A stretch of DNA of 64,000 nt, taken from positions 1-64,000 of the forward strand of contig JAVBJV010000017.1 in NCBI GenBank assembly GCA_031546815.1. The letters are read 5' to 3'. Positions 40,834-49,375 of the stretch are shown here, piece after piece. Below the pieces are notes generated by a model. That model made no database searches and had not been told where the DNA came from. It was given only the letters and a program-made list of their open reading frames with translations. Source of the stretch: JAVBJV01 sp031546815. Its GTDB lineage: Bacteria; Pseudomonadota; Alphaproteobacteria; Acetobacterales; Acetobacteraceae. The number at the start of each line of letters is the position of its first letter. Within the stretch, counting starts at the first letter, position 1. The position numbers and the translations under genes were made by a program.

Positions 40834-41738
40834 CACATCACCGACAGGCTGAACAATTCGTCGGGCGTGGTCACCAGCATCCAGAACAGCCGCAGCGCCA
40901 CCGCCACCACCAGCAGGCCAAGCAATCCGCGCGTTTCCTCGCCCCGCAAACGCGTGCCCATCGAGGCCCCGAACTGTGCGCCCACCACCGCGCCCGCCAG
41001 CAGCAGCAGCGCCAGCACGATGTCCACTGAATGGGTGGTGATGGATTGCAGGAAGGTGACGTTGGCGGTGACAAACACCACCTGGAACAGCGACGTGCCG
41101 ATCACCACCGCCGTGGGCATACCCAGCACATAGATCATCAGCGGCACCAGCAGGAACCCGCCGCCCACGCCCATCACGGCGGACAGCAGCCCCACGAACG
41201 CCCCCACCGCCAGCGGCGGAATGACCGAGATATAGAGCCGCGACGCCCGAAACCGCATCTTAAACGGCAGACCGTGGATCCACAGATGCTGGTGCAACCG
41301 ACGCGGCACCGGATTCTTGCGGTTCAGGATGGCGCGCGCGCTTTCCATCACCATCAGCCCGCCGACGATCCCCAGCACGACAATGTAGAACAGCGCGATC
41401 ACCAGATCCGCCTGCCCGACCTTGCGCACGAAGGCGAAGATCTGCACCCCGATGAAAGATCCAACCAGCCCGCCCAGCAGCAGCACCAGCCCCATCCGCA
41501 CATCGACATTGCCGCGCCGGAAATGCGCCATCAGGCCCGAGACGGATGCCCCCATGGTCTGCGTCGCACTGGTGGAAACGGCAACCGGGCTTGGCACGCC
41601 GATCAGGATCAGCAGCGGCGTCATCAAAAACCCGCCACCCACGCCAAACAGCCCCGACAGCCAGCCGACAGCAAACCCGACGCCCAGCAAAAGCAGGACA
41701 TCAACCGACATTTCAGCAATGGGCAGATATGCCTGCAC
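40833..41738 (-). CDS. TauE/SafE-family permease
   Basis: A 301-residue integral membrane protein with about eight helices and two internally related halves, each with a G-x-G-GG motif (LFGVGGGFLMTPLL and AVMGVGGGFLLVPLM). TauE/SafE members export sulfite or other organosulfur anions. The start may be M1 or M10 (MSVDVLLLLG). It precedes its TIGR02186 partner with overlapping codons, and a universal stress gene follows; the three are one unit. Substrate is inferred from the family only. Confidence 0.9.
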   Translation of the reverse strand: MQAYLPIAEMSVDVLLLLGVGFAVGWLSGLFGVGGGFLMTPLLILIGVPSPVAVSTSATQTMGASVSGLMAHFRRGNVDVRMGLVLLLGGLVGSFIGVQIFAFVRKVGQADLVIALFYIVVLGIVGGLMVMESARAILNRKNPVPRRLHQHLWIHGLPFKMRFRASRLYISVIPPLAVGAFVGLLSAVMGVGGGFLLVPLMIYVLGMPTAVVIGTSLFQVVFVTANVTFLQSITTHSVDIVLALLLLAGAVVGAQFGASMGTRLRGEETRGLLGLLVVAVALRLFWMLVTTPDELFSLSVM

Positions 41739-41864
41739 GGGACGCCGTCACTTCGATTCCGAATAGTGCTTGTTTGAACCTGCCCATCGCGCCGGGCAAG
41801 CCACAAAGCGGTAGAATACGTGGGAGATTTTTCAGGCTGCGGCTTTTTGCCGTATGTATCCTCC

Positions 41865-42548
41865 ATGTCCCGCACATCCCGCCTGCTCGACCTGATCCAG
41901 AGTCTGCGTCGCCATCGCCGTCCGGTCAGCGGGCGCGTGCTGGCGGACGAGCTGGGTGTCAGCCTGCGCACTGTGTATCGGGATATCGCCATGCTTCAGG
42001 CGCAAGGCGCGCAGATCGAAGGTGAAGCGGGGGTCGGTTATGTGCTGCGTCCCGGCTTTCTGCTGCCGCCGCTGATGTTCACCGAGGACGAGATCGAGGC
42101 CCTGGCACTGGGCACACGCTGGGTCGCCGACCGTGCTGACCCCCGGCTGGGCATGGCGGCGCAGAATGCCCTGGCGCGCATCGCCGCCGTGCTGCCCGCC
42201 GATCTGCGCGACCGGTTCGAGGCCTCGGCCCTGCTGGTCGGGCCAGGACCGCGCGTTATTACCGACAGCATCGACGTGGCCGCCCTGCGCCAGGCGCTGC
42301 GGGCCGAGCGCAAACTGCTGATCGCGTATCGCGACGCCGCCGGTCAGGCCACCGAACGGATGGTCTGGCCCTGCGCGCTGGGGTTCTTCGAACAGGTGCG
42401 CGTGCTGGTGGCGTGGTGCGAACTGCGCAACGACTTCCGCCATTTCCGCACCGACCGGATCATCCGAATGACGGTCACCGACATCCGCCCACCGCGCAGG
42501 CGGCAAGCGCTGCTGAAAGACTGGCGCAAGGCCGAGTGCGACTGCTGA
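41865..42548 (+). CDS. YafY-like HTH/WYL transcriptional regulator
   Basis: A 227-residue regulator. The N-terminal DeoR-type helix-turn-helix (1-60) has MSRTSRLLDLIQSLRR and ADELGVSLRTVYRDIAML, and the C-terminal WYL-like domain has ERMVWPCALGFFEQVRVLVAW. The W/Y/L residues themselves are partly replaced. Chosen start is the ATG at 41865; a GTG further upstream is not supported. Known WYL regulators sense nucleotides, metabolites or DNA damage. It is 55 bases before the VOC protein gene, a pairing often seen. Confidence 0.9.
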   Translation: MSRTSRLLDLIQSLRRHRRPVSGRVLADELGVSLRTVYRDIAMLQAQGAQIEGEAGVGYVLRPGFLLPPLMFTEDEIEALALGTRWVADRADPRLGMAAQNALARIAAVLPADLRDRFEASALLVGPGPRVITDSIDVAALRQALRAERKLLIAYRDAAGQATERMVWPCALGFFEQVRVLVAWCELRNDFRHFRTDRIIRMTVTDIRPPRRRQALLKDWRKAECDC

Positions 42549-42603
42549 CAAAAACTGACAGCACCACCACCTATTGGTGTGGGCACCGCAACAGGAGACG
42601 ACG

Positions 42604-42975
42604 ATGTCCGCCCCAAATTTTGTGCTGCTCTATGTCGACAGCCCCGCCGCCAGCCGGGTGTTTTACGAAGACCTGCTGGCCCGCCCGCCGGTTCAGGCGT
42701 CCCCCACCTTCGCATTGTTCAGGCTCGATTCCGGGCTGATGCTGGGGCTGTGGTCGCGCCATACGGCAGAACCCGCCGCCACGGCCGCCGGTGGCGGCGC
42801 GGAACTGGCGCTGCCGGTTGCTGACCGGGCCGCCGTGGAGAGCACCCATGCCGACTGGCAGAAGCGGGGGCTGCAGATCCCGCAAACCCCGACCATGATG
42901 GATTTCGGTTACACCTTCGTCGCGACCGACCCTGACGGCCATCGTCTGCGCGTGTTCTGGCTGAACGAAGTCTGA
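42604..42975 (+). CDS. VOC-family (glyoxalase/PhnB-like) protein
   Basis: A 123-residue vicinal-oxygen-chelate protein with the beta-alpha-beta-beta-beta pattern, starting FVLLYVDSPAASRVFYEDLL and ending ATDPDGHRLRVFWL, where DPDGH is a common end motif. The metal-ligand residues of true glyoxalases are only partly visible, so the chemistry is unknown. AGGAG lies 8 bases before the ATG. Follows the WYL regulator and is followed by a GC hairpin. Confidence 0.88.
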   Translation: MSAPNFVLLYVDSPAASRVFYEDLLARPPVQASPTFALFRLDSGLMLGLWSRHTAEPAATAAGGGAELALPVADRAAVESTHADWQKRGLQIPQTPTMMDFGYTFVATDPDGHRLRVFWLNEV

Positions 42976-42982
42976 CGGCTCA

Positions 42983-43008
42983 TGCGGGTCTGCCCCGGCA
43001 GACCCGCA
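42983..43008 (+). terminator. Hairpin after the VOC gene
   Basis: An 11-bp perfect stem (tgcgggtctgc / gcagacccgca) with a CCCG loop, without a following T-tract. It may act as an attenuator or intrinsic stop helped by Rho. Confidence 0.45.
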
Positions 43009-43032
43009 CCGCCATATTCAGTAATCGTATTT

Positions 43033-43051
43033 GCAAATCATTATTAATTGC
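43033..43051 (+). promoter_or_regulatory. Fur-like palindrome upstream of an unknown gene
   Basis: GCAAATCATTATTAATTGC is a 19-base imperfect palindrome in an A/T-rich patch, 34 bases before the ATG at 43085. It matches the E. coli 19-base Fur consensus at 11 positions by my count, which is a borderline score. Iron regulation is a hypothesis only. Confidence 0.4.
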
Positions 43052-43084
43052 ATTATTTGGTTATGAGCATATCCTGGTTGCACC

Positions 43085-43462
43085 ATGTCCTTGCGCGACC
43101 GACATTCACAGCACCGCCCTCCCCCTTCGGCAGGTTTGCCGCTGGTGGTCGCTGTGCTGCGCGACGGGCAGGACATCCTCGACATCGCGCTGTCCCCCGG
43201 CGCGGCGCGCTGTGCCGGACAGGCGCTGTGCGGGCTGCACGCGACATGGTGCCAATATGCGCGCCGCCCGTTCCGCACCGGGTGCGAGACACATCCCAGC
43301 GCGGACGAAGCCGCCATGGTCACACTGTTCGACGCCCTCGCCCACGATCACGCAGCGCATGCCGATGCACTGCTGCTGTGGATGCTGCGCCCCGCCGGGC
43401 ACGCGCAGGCGCGGCAGCATGCGTGTCAGCTCATCCGGGCATTGGGAACAATGCCTTCATAA
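43085..43462 (+). CDS. Unknown 125-residue protein
   Basis: A small protein with no recognised family. The N-terminal 15 residues are hydrophilic with many prolines. A conserved-looking core LVVAVLRDGQDILDIALSP follows, then cysteines spaced C-x6-C-x6-C (RCAGQALCGLHATWC) and one more in TGCE, and a helical C-terminus rich in A and H (AHDHAAHADALLLWML). The cysteine/histidine content could bind metal, in keeping with the Fur-like palindrome upstream. It is closed by TAA before the SDR gene. Its reality is supported by frame and codon bias but not by family. Confidence 0.55.
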   Translation: MSLRDRHSQHRPPPSAGLPLVVAVLRDGQDILDIALSPGAARCAGQALCGLHATWCQYARRPFRTGCETHPSADEAAMVTLFDALAHDHAAHADALLLWMLRPAGHAQARQHACQLIRALGTMPS

Positions 43463-43532
43463 CGAGGAATGTTGCATCCGTGCGCGGATCGTCGGATCGT
43501 TGCCGCCGACAGACACTCCGGGGAGCATCAGA

Positions 43533-44282
43533 ATGCAGGAATTCGCAGGCAAGCGCGTGATCGTAGCGGGCGGCAGCAAGGGTATCGGCCGCGCCATTGC
43601 GCTGGGTTTCGCCAAGGCGGGAGCCGATGTATCGATCTGCGCACGCGGGGCCGAGGCCTTGCAGCGCACGAAATCCGACATGGCCTCGCACGGCCATCGC
43701 GTGCATGCCGCCAGTTGCGATCTGGGCAACAAGACCGACATCGAACGCTATATCGCCGAGGCCATCCAGACTCTGGGCGGGGTGGATGTGCTGGTGAACA
43801 ACGCCTCGGGCTTCGGCTATGCCGACGACGACGAAAGCTGGGCGCGCAGCATGAATGTCGACATGCTGGCCACGGTCCGCGCCTCGAACGCGGCGTTGGC
43901 CGAGCTGAAGAAAGCGCGTGGCTCGATCATCAACCTGTCGTCCATTTCGGCCTATCGCCCGTCCACGCGCACGCCGTCCTATGGCGCGATCAAGGCGGCG
44001 ATCACGCATTACACAGCCAGCCAGGCGGCCATGTTCGCGCGCGACCATGTGCGGGTGAACGCGGTGGCCCCGGGGTCGATCGAATTCCCGGGCGGCATCT
44101 GGGAACAACGCCGCACCGAGAACCCGGACCTGTATGACCGCACGCTGAAAAGCATCCCGTTCGGCCGACTGGGCCACCCGGACGAGGTGGCCGATGTCGT
44201 GCTGTTCCTGGCATCCCCCCGCGCCCGCTGGATCACCGGGCAAACACTGACCATCGATGGTGGGCAGTTGCTGGGGGTCTGA
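43533..44282 (+). CDS. Short-chain dehydrogenase/reductase
   Basis: A 249-residue classical SDR with the NAD(P)-binding GGSKGIGRAIA (residues about 12-22), the NNASG motif, the catalytic Ser in INLSSISAY with the Tyr/Lys pair of SYGAIKAA (Y-x3-K), and the C-terminal ITGQTLTIDGG. The start ATG at 43533 is preceded by GGGGAGCATCAGA. Substrate cannot be predicted. The stop lies 4 bases from the convergent Tim44-like gene. Confidence 0.92.
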   Translation: MQEFAGKRVIVAGGSKGIGRAIALGFAKAGADVSICARGAEALQRTKSDMASHGHRVHAASCDLGNKTDIERYIAEAIQTLGGVDVLVNNASGFGYADDDESWARSMNVDMLATVRASNAALAELKKARGSIINLSSISAYRPSTRTPSYGAIKAAITHYTASQAAMFARDHVRVNAVAPGSIEFPGGIWEQRRTENPDLYDRTLKSIPFGRLGHPDEVADVVLFLASPRARWITGQTLTIDGGQLLGV

Positions 44283-44286
44283 CCTC

Positions 44287-45303
44287 CTAAGCCGCCTGCT
44301 GAATGGCCGACAGCTGCCACGCCTGCAGCGGCAGACGCGTGAACGTCCACAGTTCGGTGGCGGTCACGCGGTCGGTGTCGCTGCCATCGGTGATCTGGCC
44401 GGTATGCGTGTTGCGCGTGACGTCCAGCATCGAGAACTTCATCGCCACCGTCGCATAATCGCGCCCGTTCTCGCGCCACGCCTGCGACAGGTCGCCCTGC
44501 TCCAGCGCCACATTGGTCACGGTGTTGGTCTCGCCACGGCTGGCCTGCGCCTGCAGGTCCTCGTTGAAATAGCCATACATCTCGCCCGTGGTCAGACGGC
44601 GCAGCGCCTCCGTATCAGAACGCGACCAGGCGGCCTGAATATCGATCAGCGTGGCCTCGAACGCGTCAAAATCGGCCTTGTCGAGCGTCAGCGGCGCGGT
44701 TTCCACCGGGGCCATCTGACTGGGTGCGCGTCCGCTCAGCCCGCCGCCGCCGATATCGCGGATCGGCGGAAAGCCCGAACCGCCCTGCCGTTCAAGCGGC
44801 GCCTCGGGATAGGACGAACCCGCCGGCTGGGTCTGCGCACGGCCGCGGAAGAACCCGGCCACTTTGCGGACCACCCAGAAGATCAGGAAGAACTGCAGCA
44901 GCATGCCCAGCAGTCCGCCCATGCCCATGCCACCGAAAAACCCGCTGCCGGACAGCATGCCGAACAGCCCCGCCCCCAGCAGCCCACCCATCAGCATGCC
45001 GCCGAAACCGCCACCGAACATCCCGCCGCTGCGTGCACCCGCCTGCTGCCCCTGCCCGTAATCGGGGCGCGTATAGCCGGGGGTACCCTGCGGCGTCATG
45101 CTGCGTTCCATCGGCGCGGCGCTGGGTGCCGTGCGCGTGGGCGGCGGCGGCGAATAGGTATAGCTGCCCCGACTGCCCGAGGACCTGCCCCCGCCAGCCC
45201 GCGCGTCGGCCGGAACCGGCGTCAGGGACAGGGCCAGCACAGCCGCCAGCGCCAGAACGCGGGGCAGAGACTTCCGAACGGAAAAACGGGAATGTTTGTT
45301 CAT
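44287..45303 (-). CDS. Tim44-like domain membrane protein
   Basis: A 338-residue protein with a signal-like N-terminus (RVLALAAVLALSLTPVPADA), a serine/proline-rich and glycine-rich segment (SGGMFGGGFGGMLMGGLLG), a transmembrane helix (LLGMLLQFFLIFWVVRKVAG) and a C-terminal Tim44/TIM44-like domain of about 140 residues (FDAFEATLIDIQAAWSRSD, LTTGEMYGYF). Such proteins in bacteria contain the fold of the mitochondrial import component but have no settled role. Convergent to the SDR gene and divergent from the CHAP lipoprotein gene. Confidence 0.88.
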   Translation of the reverse strand: MNKHSRFSVRKSLPRVLALAAVLALSLTPVPADARAGGGRSSGSRGSYTYSPPPPTRTAPSAAPMERSMTPQGTPGYTRPDYGQGQQAGARSGGMFGGGFGGMLMGGLLGAGLFGMLSGSGFFGGMGMGGLLGMLLQFFLIFWVVRKVAGFFRGRAQTQPAGSSYPEAPLERQGGSGFPPIRDIGGGGLSGRAPSQMAPVETAPLTLDKADFDAFEATLIDIQAAWSRSDTEALRRLTTGEMYGYFNEDLQAQASRGETNTVTNVALEQGDLSQAWRENGRDYATVAMKFSMLDVTRNTHTGQITDGSDTDRVTATELWTFTRLPLQAWQLSAIQQAA

Positions 45304-45386
45304 GCCCGGAATATAGGGAGCGTTGCCCCCCGACAAAAGGGATTCCTTGGGAAATGTGGGATTGTTGAGGCGCGCAACCACAGGGT

Positions 45387-45983
45387 ATGTATCGCGGCAT
45401 GGCTGTTCTCCCGCGCCTGTCCGCCCTGTTGCTGCTGCTGGTCCTTGTGGCCTGCGGCGGTCCGCGCCCGCAGATCGGCACGGTTCCGGCCCCCGGCCCC
45501 ACCACCTGTGTACCCTTTGCACGCGAACTATCCGGCGTGGCACTGTTCGGCGACGCCCGCACCTGGTGGGCGCAATCCGCCGGTCGGTACGACCGCAGCC
45601 AGCGCCCGGCAATCGGCAGTGTGCTGGTCTTCAAACCCACCCGCGCCATGTCATCCGGCCACGTGGCCGTGGTCACCCAGGTGGTCCGCGCCCGCGAAAT
45701 CCGGGTGGCGCATGCCAACTGGGCCTCGGGGCGGGAGAAGGGCGTGGTGCTGCGCGACCAGCAGATCATCGACGTTTCCCCCCGCAACGACTGGACTCAG
45801 GTGCAGGTCTGGTTCGCCCCCGGGGCGCATCTGGGCCGCACGGTCTGGAACACCTGGGGCTTCATCACCGCCCCGGACCGCCCCGGCGAGCGCGAAATCG
45901 CCCGCGCCATCCCCGTGGCGGCACGGGTTGCCGCCACCACCCGCCCCGGGCAGCAACCCAGCGCGCGGAATACATCAAGGTAA
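45387..45983 (+). CDS. CHAP-domain lipoprotein
   Basis: A 198-residue protein with a signal peptide and lipobox (LVLVAC, Cys23). The CHAP amidase fold follows, with the nucleophile Cys in TTCVPFARELSG (about residue 41) and the catalytic His in SSGHVAVVTQV. Such domains cut peptide bonds in peptidoglycan. The C-terminal 40 residues are extended and polar. Two ATGs (45387, 45399) could start it. It is divergent from the Tim44-like gene and followed by tatA on the same strand. Confidence 0.9.
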   Translation: MYRGMAVLPRLSALLLLLVLVACGGPRPQIGTVPAPGPTTCVPFARELSGVALFGDARTWWAQSAGRYDRSQRPAIGSVLVFKPTRAMSSGHVAVVTQVVRAREIRVAHANWASGREKGVVLRDQQIIDVSPRNDWTQVQVWFAPGAHLGRTVWNTWGFITAPDRPGEREIARAIPVAARVAATTRPGQQPSARNTSR

Positions 45984-46061
45984 AATACCGGTTTCCCAAT
46001 AAAACCGCTTGCAACGGAATGGGCGCGGGGCCACATGTGCTGCACATCTTTCCGGCCGCAT

Positions 46062-46091
46062 TTGGCGTTCTGCGAATGCCCGGGCTAAGAT
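46062..46091 (+). promoter_or_regulatory. Candidate promoter of tatA
   Basis: TTGGCG (46062-46067), an 18-base spacer and TAAGAT (46086-46091) lie 50 bases before the tatA ATG. A plausible sigma-70 type promoter, not proven. Confidence 0.45.
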
Positions 46092-46140
46092 ACGGCATCA
46101 AGGGGTTTCTGCCCCGCGTTATTACTTCGAGGAGTGGGGC

Positions 46141-46398
46141 ATGGGTAGCTTCAGCATCTGGCACTGGGCGATCGTCATTCTGGTCGTCATGCTGCTGTTC
46201 GGGAGCGGCAAGATCAGCGGTCTGATGGGTGACTTCGCAAAGGGCATCAAGTCCTTCAAGAAGACCATGGCCGAAGAAGACGATGCGTCGATGGCGTCCA
46301 GCACCGATCCGAAGCCCACGGGCTCGATCCAGGGGCCCGACGCGCAGACCGCACAGAAGACGACGACACCGCAGAACACGACAACTCCGCAGGGTTGA
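46141..46398 (+). CDS. tatA: Sec-independent translocase protein TatA
   Basis: An 85-residue TatA/E protein: a short N-terminal transmembrane helix (SIWHWAIVILVVMLLFGSGK), the FG hinge and an amphipathic helix (GLMGDFAKGIKSFKKTMAEE), then a flexible acidic and threonine-rich tail. It forms the pore of the twin-arginine translocase. The start is the ATG at 46141 after GAGGAGTGGGGC. No tatB or tatC is nearby. It is followed by a strong terminator. Confidence 0.95.
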   Translation: MGSFSIWHWAIVILVVMLLFGSGKISGLMGDFAKGIKSFKKTMAEEDDASMASSTDPKPTGSIQGPDAQTAQKTTTPQNTTTPQG

Positions 46399-46418
46399 TC
46401 CCCGGGCTGTTCAGTTCG

Positions 46419-46455
46419 CCCCCGAAGATCCTGCATCTTCGGGGGTTTTCTTTTG
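46419..46455 (+). terminator. Rho-independent terminator of tatA
   Basis: An 11-bp stem (cccccgaagat 46419-46429, atcttcggggg 46435-46445) with a 5-base loop and TTTTCTTTTG. It separates tatA from the mtn operon. Confidence 0.92.
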
Positions 46456-46480
46456 CCAGCCCCGCCATCTGGAGCAGAGC

Positions 46481-47122
46481 ATGAGCACAGCCACCGACCT
46501 GTCGATTCCCGACTGGGCCAGTGCAACCATCATCCGCGCCGGCCAGCGCATGGATGCGCGCGGCTGGGTGCCGGGCACGGCGGGGAACTTCAGCGTCTTC
46601 CTGCCCGAACGCCGACAGATCGCCATCACCGCCAGCGGCTGGCACAAGGGATTCCTGACGCCAGACGCCGTCATGCTGGTCGACATGCAGGGCACGCCCC
46701 TGTCCCCCGGCCTGCGGCCAAGCGCGGAAACCGGGCTGCATTGCCAGATCTACCGGCTGTTCCCCGAGGCCCGCATGGTGCTGCACGGGCATTCGGTCGC
46801 GGCGACGGTGCTGTCGATGGAGAACGTCAGCGGAGCGATCTCGCTGGCGGACTATGAACTGCTGAAGATCTTCGGCCTGCCGACGCACGACGTCGCAATC
46901 GACATCCCCGTCATCGACAACAGCCAGGACATCCCGCACCTGGCCGCATTGTTCGAGGCGGCACTTGCACAAAAACCGACAGACAGCTTCACTTTCCCCG
47001 GCTATGTGATTCGCGGCCACGGCGTCTATGTCTGGGGCCGCACCGAGGATGAAACGCTGGCCCGGCTGGAAGGGCTGGAATTCCTGCTGGCCTGCGAACT
47101 GGAACGGAAAAGGCGCCAATGA
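46481..47122 (+). CDS. mtnB: Methylthioribulose-1-phosphate dehydratase
   Basis: A 213-residue class II aldolase-fold enzyme that dehydrates methylthioribulose 1-phosphate in methionine salvage. Visible: PGTAGNFSVFLPE, ITASGWHKGFLTPDAVM, the metal-binding HGHSVAATVLSME, and IRGHGVYVWGRTEDE. The ATG at 46481 is preceded by GGAGCAGAGC. Its stop overlaps mtnD by 4 bases, so mtnB-mtnD-mtnC is one operon. Confidence 0.95.
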   Translation: MSTATDLSIPDWASATIIRAGQRMDARGWVPGTAGNFSVFLPERRQIAITASGWHKGFLTPDAVMLVDMQGTPLSPGLRPSAETGLHCQIYRLFPEARMVLHGHSVAATVLSMENVSGAISLADYELLKIFGLPTHDVAIDIPVIDNSQDIPHLAALFEAALAQKPTDSFTFPGYVIRGHGVYVWGRTEDETLARLEGLEFLLACELERKRRQ

Positions 47123-47682
47123 GCCATCTGATCGTCTATAACGACACCGACCCCGCCACCCCAATCCTCAAGACCGCCGACGCGGATGAGATGACGGCCG
47201 AGCTGGCCAGGATCGGCGTACGGTTTGAACGCTGGACGCCGCGCATGGCCGCGCTGATCAAGATGACCGTCAAGACCAGCCCCGCCGACAGCGCCGAGGA
47301 TATCCTGCGCGCCTATATCCCGCATCTCGATGCGCTGATGGGCGGTTACGCCGGATCGGCCGATGTGGTGAAGCTGACGCCGGGCCACCCGCAGGCGACC
47401 GAAATGCGTGAAAAATTCCTGCAGGAACACACGCATTCCGAGGATGAAATCCGCCTGTTCATCTATGGCGGCGGAAACTTCCTCCTGCATCCGAACGACA
47501 AGATCTACGACGTGCGCTGCGAGGCGGGCGACATCATCTTCGTGCCGGAAAACGCCAAGCACTGGTTCGATGCTGGCGAGAGTCCGTATTTCGTGGCGCT
47601 GCGTGTCTTCACGCACACAACCGGGTGGGAGCCGCACTTCACCGGGTCGGGACTCAACGAAAAATTCCCGGCCACACCATGA
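47119..47682 (+). CDS. mtnD: Acireductone dioxygenase
   Basis: A 187-residue cupin enzyme. The metal-binding motif is visible as EEHTHSEDEIRLFIYGGG (H-x-H-x4-E with a later His in KHWFDAG). It oxidises acireductone to the keto acid precursor of methionine (Fe form) or to an off-pathway product (Ni form). It overlaps both mtnB and mtnC by 4 bases. Confidence 0.95.
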   Translation: MSHLIVYNDTDPATPILKTADADEMTAELARIGVRFERWTPRMAALIKMTVKTSPADSAEDILRAYIPHLDALMGGYAGSADVVKLTPGHPQATEMREKFLQEHTHSEDEIRLFIYGGGNFLLHPNDKIYDVRCEAGDIIFVPENAKHWFDAGESPYFVALRVFTHTTGWEPHFTGSGLNEKFPATP

Positions 47683-48362
47683 CTGCCCCGCGCGCCATCG
47701 TCACCGACATTGAAGGCACCACAAGCAGCATTTCCTTCGTGAAGGACGTGTTGTTTCCGTTCGCGCGGGCGCGGATGGCCGCGTTCCTCGCCGCGCATGA
47801 AACCGCCCCCGATGTTGCCGCCGCACTTGGCGATGTGCCTGGCCTAAACCGCACGCATAAATGCGCCACCTTGCTGGAATGGATGGACGCCGACAGCAAG
47901 GCCACACCGCTGAAAACCCTGCAGGGCCTGATCTGGCGCAGCGGCTTCGAGAGCGGGGAGCTGCGTGGGCATCTCTACGCCGACGCCGCGCCCTGTCTGC
48001 ACGCCTGGCACGCGGCGGGGATCAAACTCTACATCTATTCGTCCGGGTCGGTTGCCGCGCAGAAGCTGCTGTTCGGGTATTCCGACGCGGGCGATCTGAC
48101 GCCCCTGTTCTCGGGCTTCTTCGACACGCATGTCGGCACCAAGCGTGAAGAAGCCAGCTATGCTGCCATCCACGCGCAGCTCGATCTTCCCGCCGCCGAT
48201 ATCGCCTTCCTGTCCGATATCGCCGAAGAACTCGACGCGGCACAGGCCGCCGGGTTGCGTACCTGTCAGCTGGTCCGCCCCGAAGACAACACAGCCCCTT
48301 CCGGACGCCACCCCGAAGCCGCTACATTCCCCGATGTCTCGAGGCTTCTCGGCCTCGGGTAA
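47679..48362 (+). CDS. mtnC: Enolase-phosphatase E1
   Basis: A 227-residue HAD-family enzyme that enolises and dephosphorylates diketo-methylthiopentyl phosphate. HAD motif I reads AIVTDIEGTTSSISFV (nucleophile Asp in DIEGTT), motif II IYSSGSV, motif III HVGTKREEASY and motif IV IAFLSDIAEELDAA. It begins inside the mtnD stop (ATGA). The next gene corA begins 17 bases after the stop. mtnA and mtnK are not in the window. Confidence 0.95.
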   Translation: MTAPRAIVTDIEGTTSSISFVKDVLFPFARARMAAFLAAHETAPDVAAALGDVPGLNRTHKCATLLEWMDADSKATPLKTLQGLIWRSGFESGELRGHLYADAAPCLHAWHAAGIKLYIYSSGSVAAQKLLFGYSDAGDLTPLFSGFFDTHVGTKREEASYAAIHAQLDLPAADIAFLSDIAEELDAAQAAGLRTCQLVRPEDNTAPSGRHPEAATFPDVSRLLGLG

Positions 48363-48379
48363 AACCACAGAGGCGCCGG

Positions 48380-49363
48380 ATGCTCACAACCTACACAACG
48401 ACAGACGGCAAGCTCGCCCTGCTGGACCCTGGCCACAAGGAAGGTGCCGTCGCGCGCGCCGTGTGGATCGACCTGCTGGAACCCACCCCGCAGGAAGAGG
48501 CACTGGTGCAGAACGTCTTCAACGTCGAAATCCCGACGCGCGAAGAAATGGAGGAGATCGAAAGTTCATCGCGCCTGTATCGCGAGGACGATGCGCTGTT
48601 CCTCACCTCGCCCTTCCTGTTCGGAGCCGACACCACGCTGGTCGGCAGCACCAACATCAGCTTCGTGCTGACCAACACCACGCTGATCACCGTACGTTAT
48701 GCCACGCCGAAAGCGTTCGGTATGTTCAGCGCACGGGCATCGAAGACGCCCATGCTGCTCGCCTCGCCCGATGGCGTGATGCTGGGGCTGTTTGAACAGA
48801 TCGTCGATCGGCTGGCCGATGTGCTGGAACGCACTGCCGTCGATATGGACACTGCCTCGCAGAACGTCTTCCACACCCAGCGCACCGACAAGCGCGCCGA
48901 CAAACGCGACCTCGCGCTGCGCCATGCGCTGGGCACACTGGGGCATGTCGGTAACCTGACGTCGCGTGCATCGGAATCGCTGCTGGGTCTGTCGCGCATC
49001 CTCAGCTTCATCAGCGCCGAGAAATCCTCGCTGGTCTGCAACGAGAGTCACGTCCGCATCAAGACGCTGGTGCGCGACGTGCGCAGCTTGATGGAACACA
49101 CCAGCATGCTGACCAACAAGGCCAACTTCGTGCTGGATGCCACGCTTGGCATGATCAACATCGAACAGACGACGATCATGAAGGCGTTCACCGTCGCCAC
49201 CGTCGCACTGATGCCGCCGACGCTGATCGCCGGGATCTACGGCATGAACTTCCACGTAATGCCGGAAATTGAATGGCTGTTCGGCTATCCCTATGCTCTG
49301 GTGCTGATGCTGTTGTCGGCCCTGGCCCCTATTTTGTATTTCAAGCGCAAGGGCTGGCTGTAA
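48380..49363 (+). CDS. corA: CorA-family magnesium/cobalt transporter
   Basis: A 327-residue protein with a long cytosolic alpha/beta domain and two C-terminal helices; the Mg-selective motif YGMNFHVMPE links them (GMN). The last part reads LVLMLLSALAPILYFKRKGWL, the usual CorA end. It forms a pentameric divalent cation channel. It starts 17 bases after mtnC and is followed 12 bases later by dadA, so may share the mtn transcript. Confidence 0.95.
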   Translation: MLTTYTTTDGKLALLDPGHKEGAVARAVWIDLLEPTPQEEALVQNVFNVEIPTREEMEEIESSSRLYREDDALFLTSPFLFGADTTLVGSTNISFVLTNTTLITVRYATPKAFGMFSARASKTPMLLASPDGVMLGLFEQIVDRLADVLERTAVDMDTASQNVFHTQRTDKRADKRDLALRHALGTLGHVGNLTSRASESLLGLSRILSFISAEKSSLVCNESHVRIKTLVRDVRSLMEHTSMLTNKANFVLDATLGMINIEQTTIMKAFTVATVALMPPTLIAGIYGMNFHVMPEIEWLFGYPYALVLMLLSALAPILYFKRKGWL

Positions 49364-49375
49364 GCGGGGGATGGA

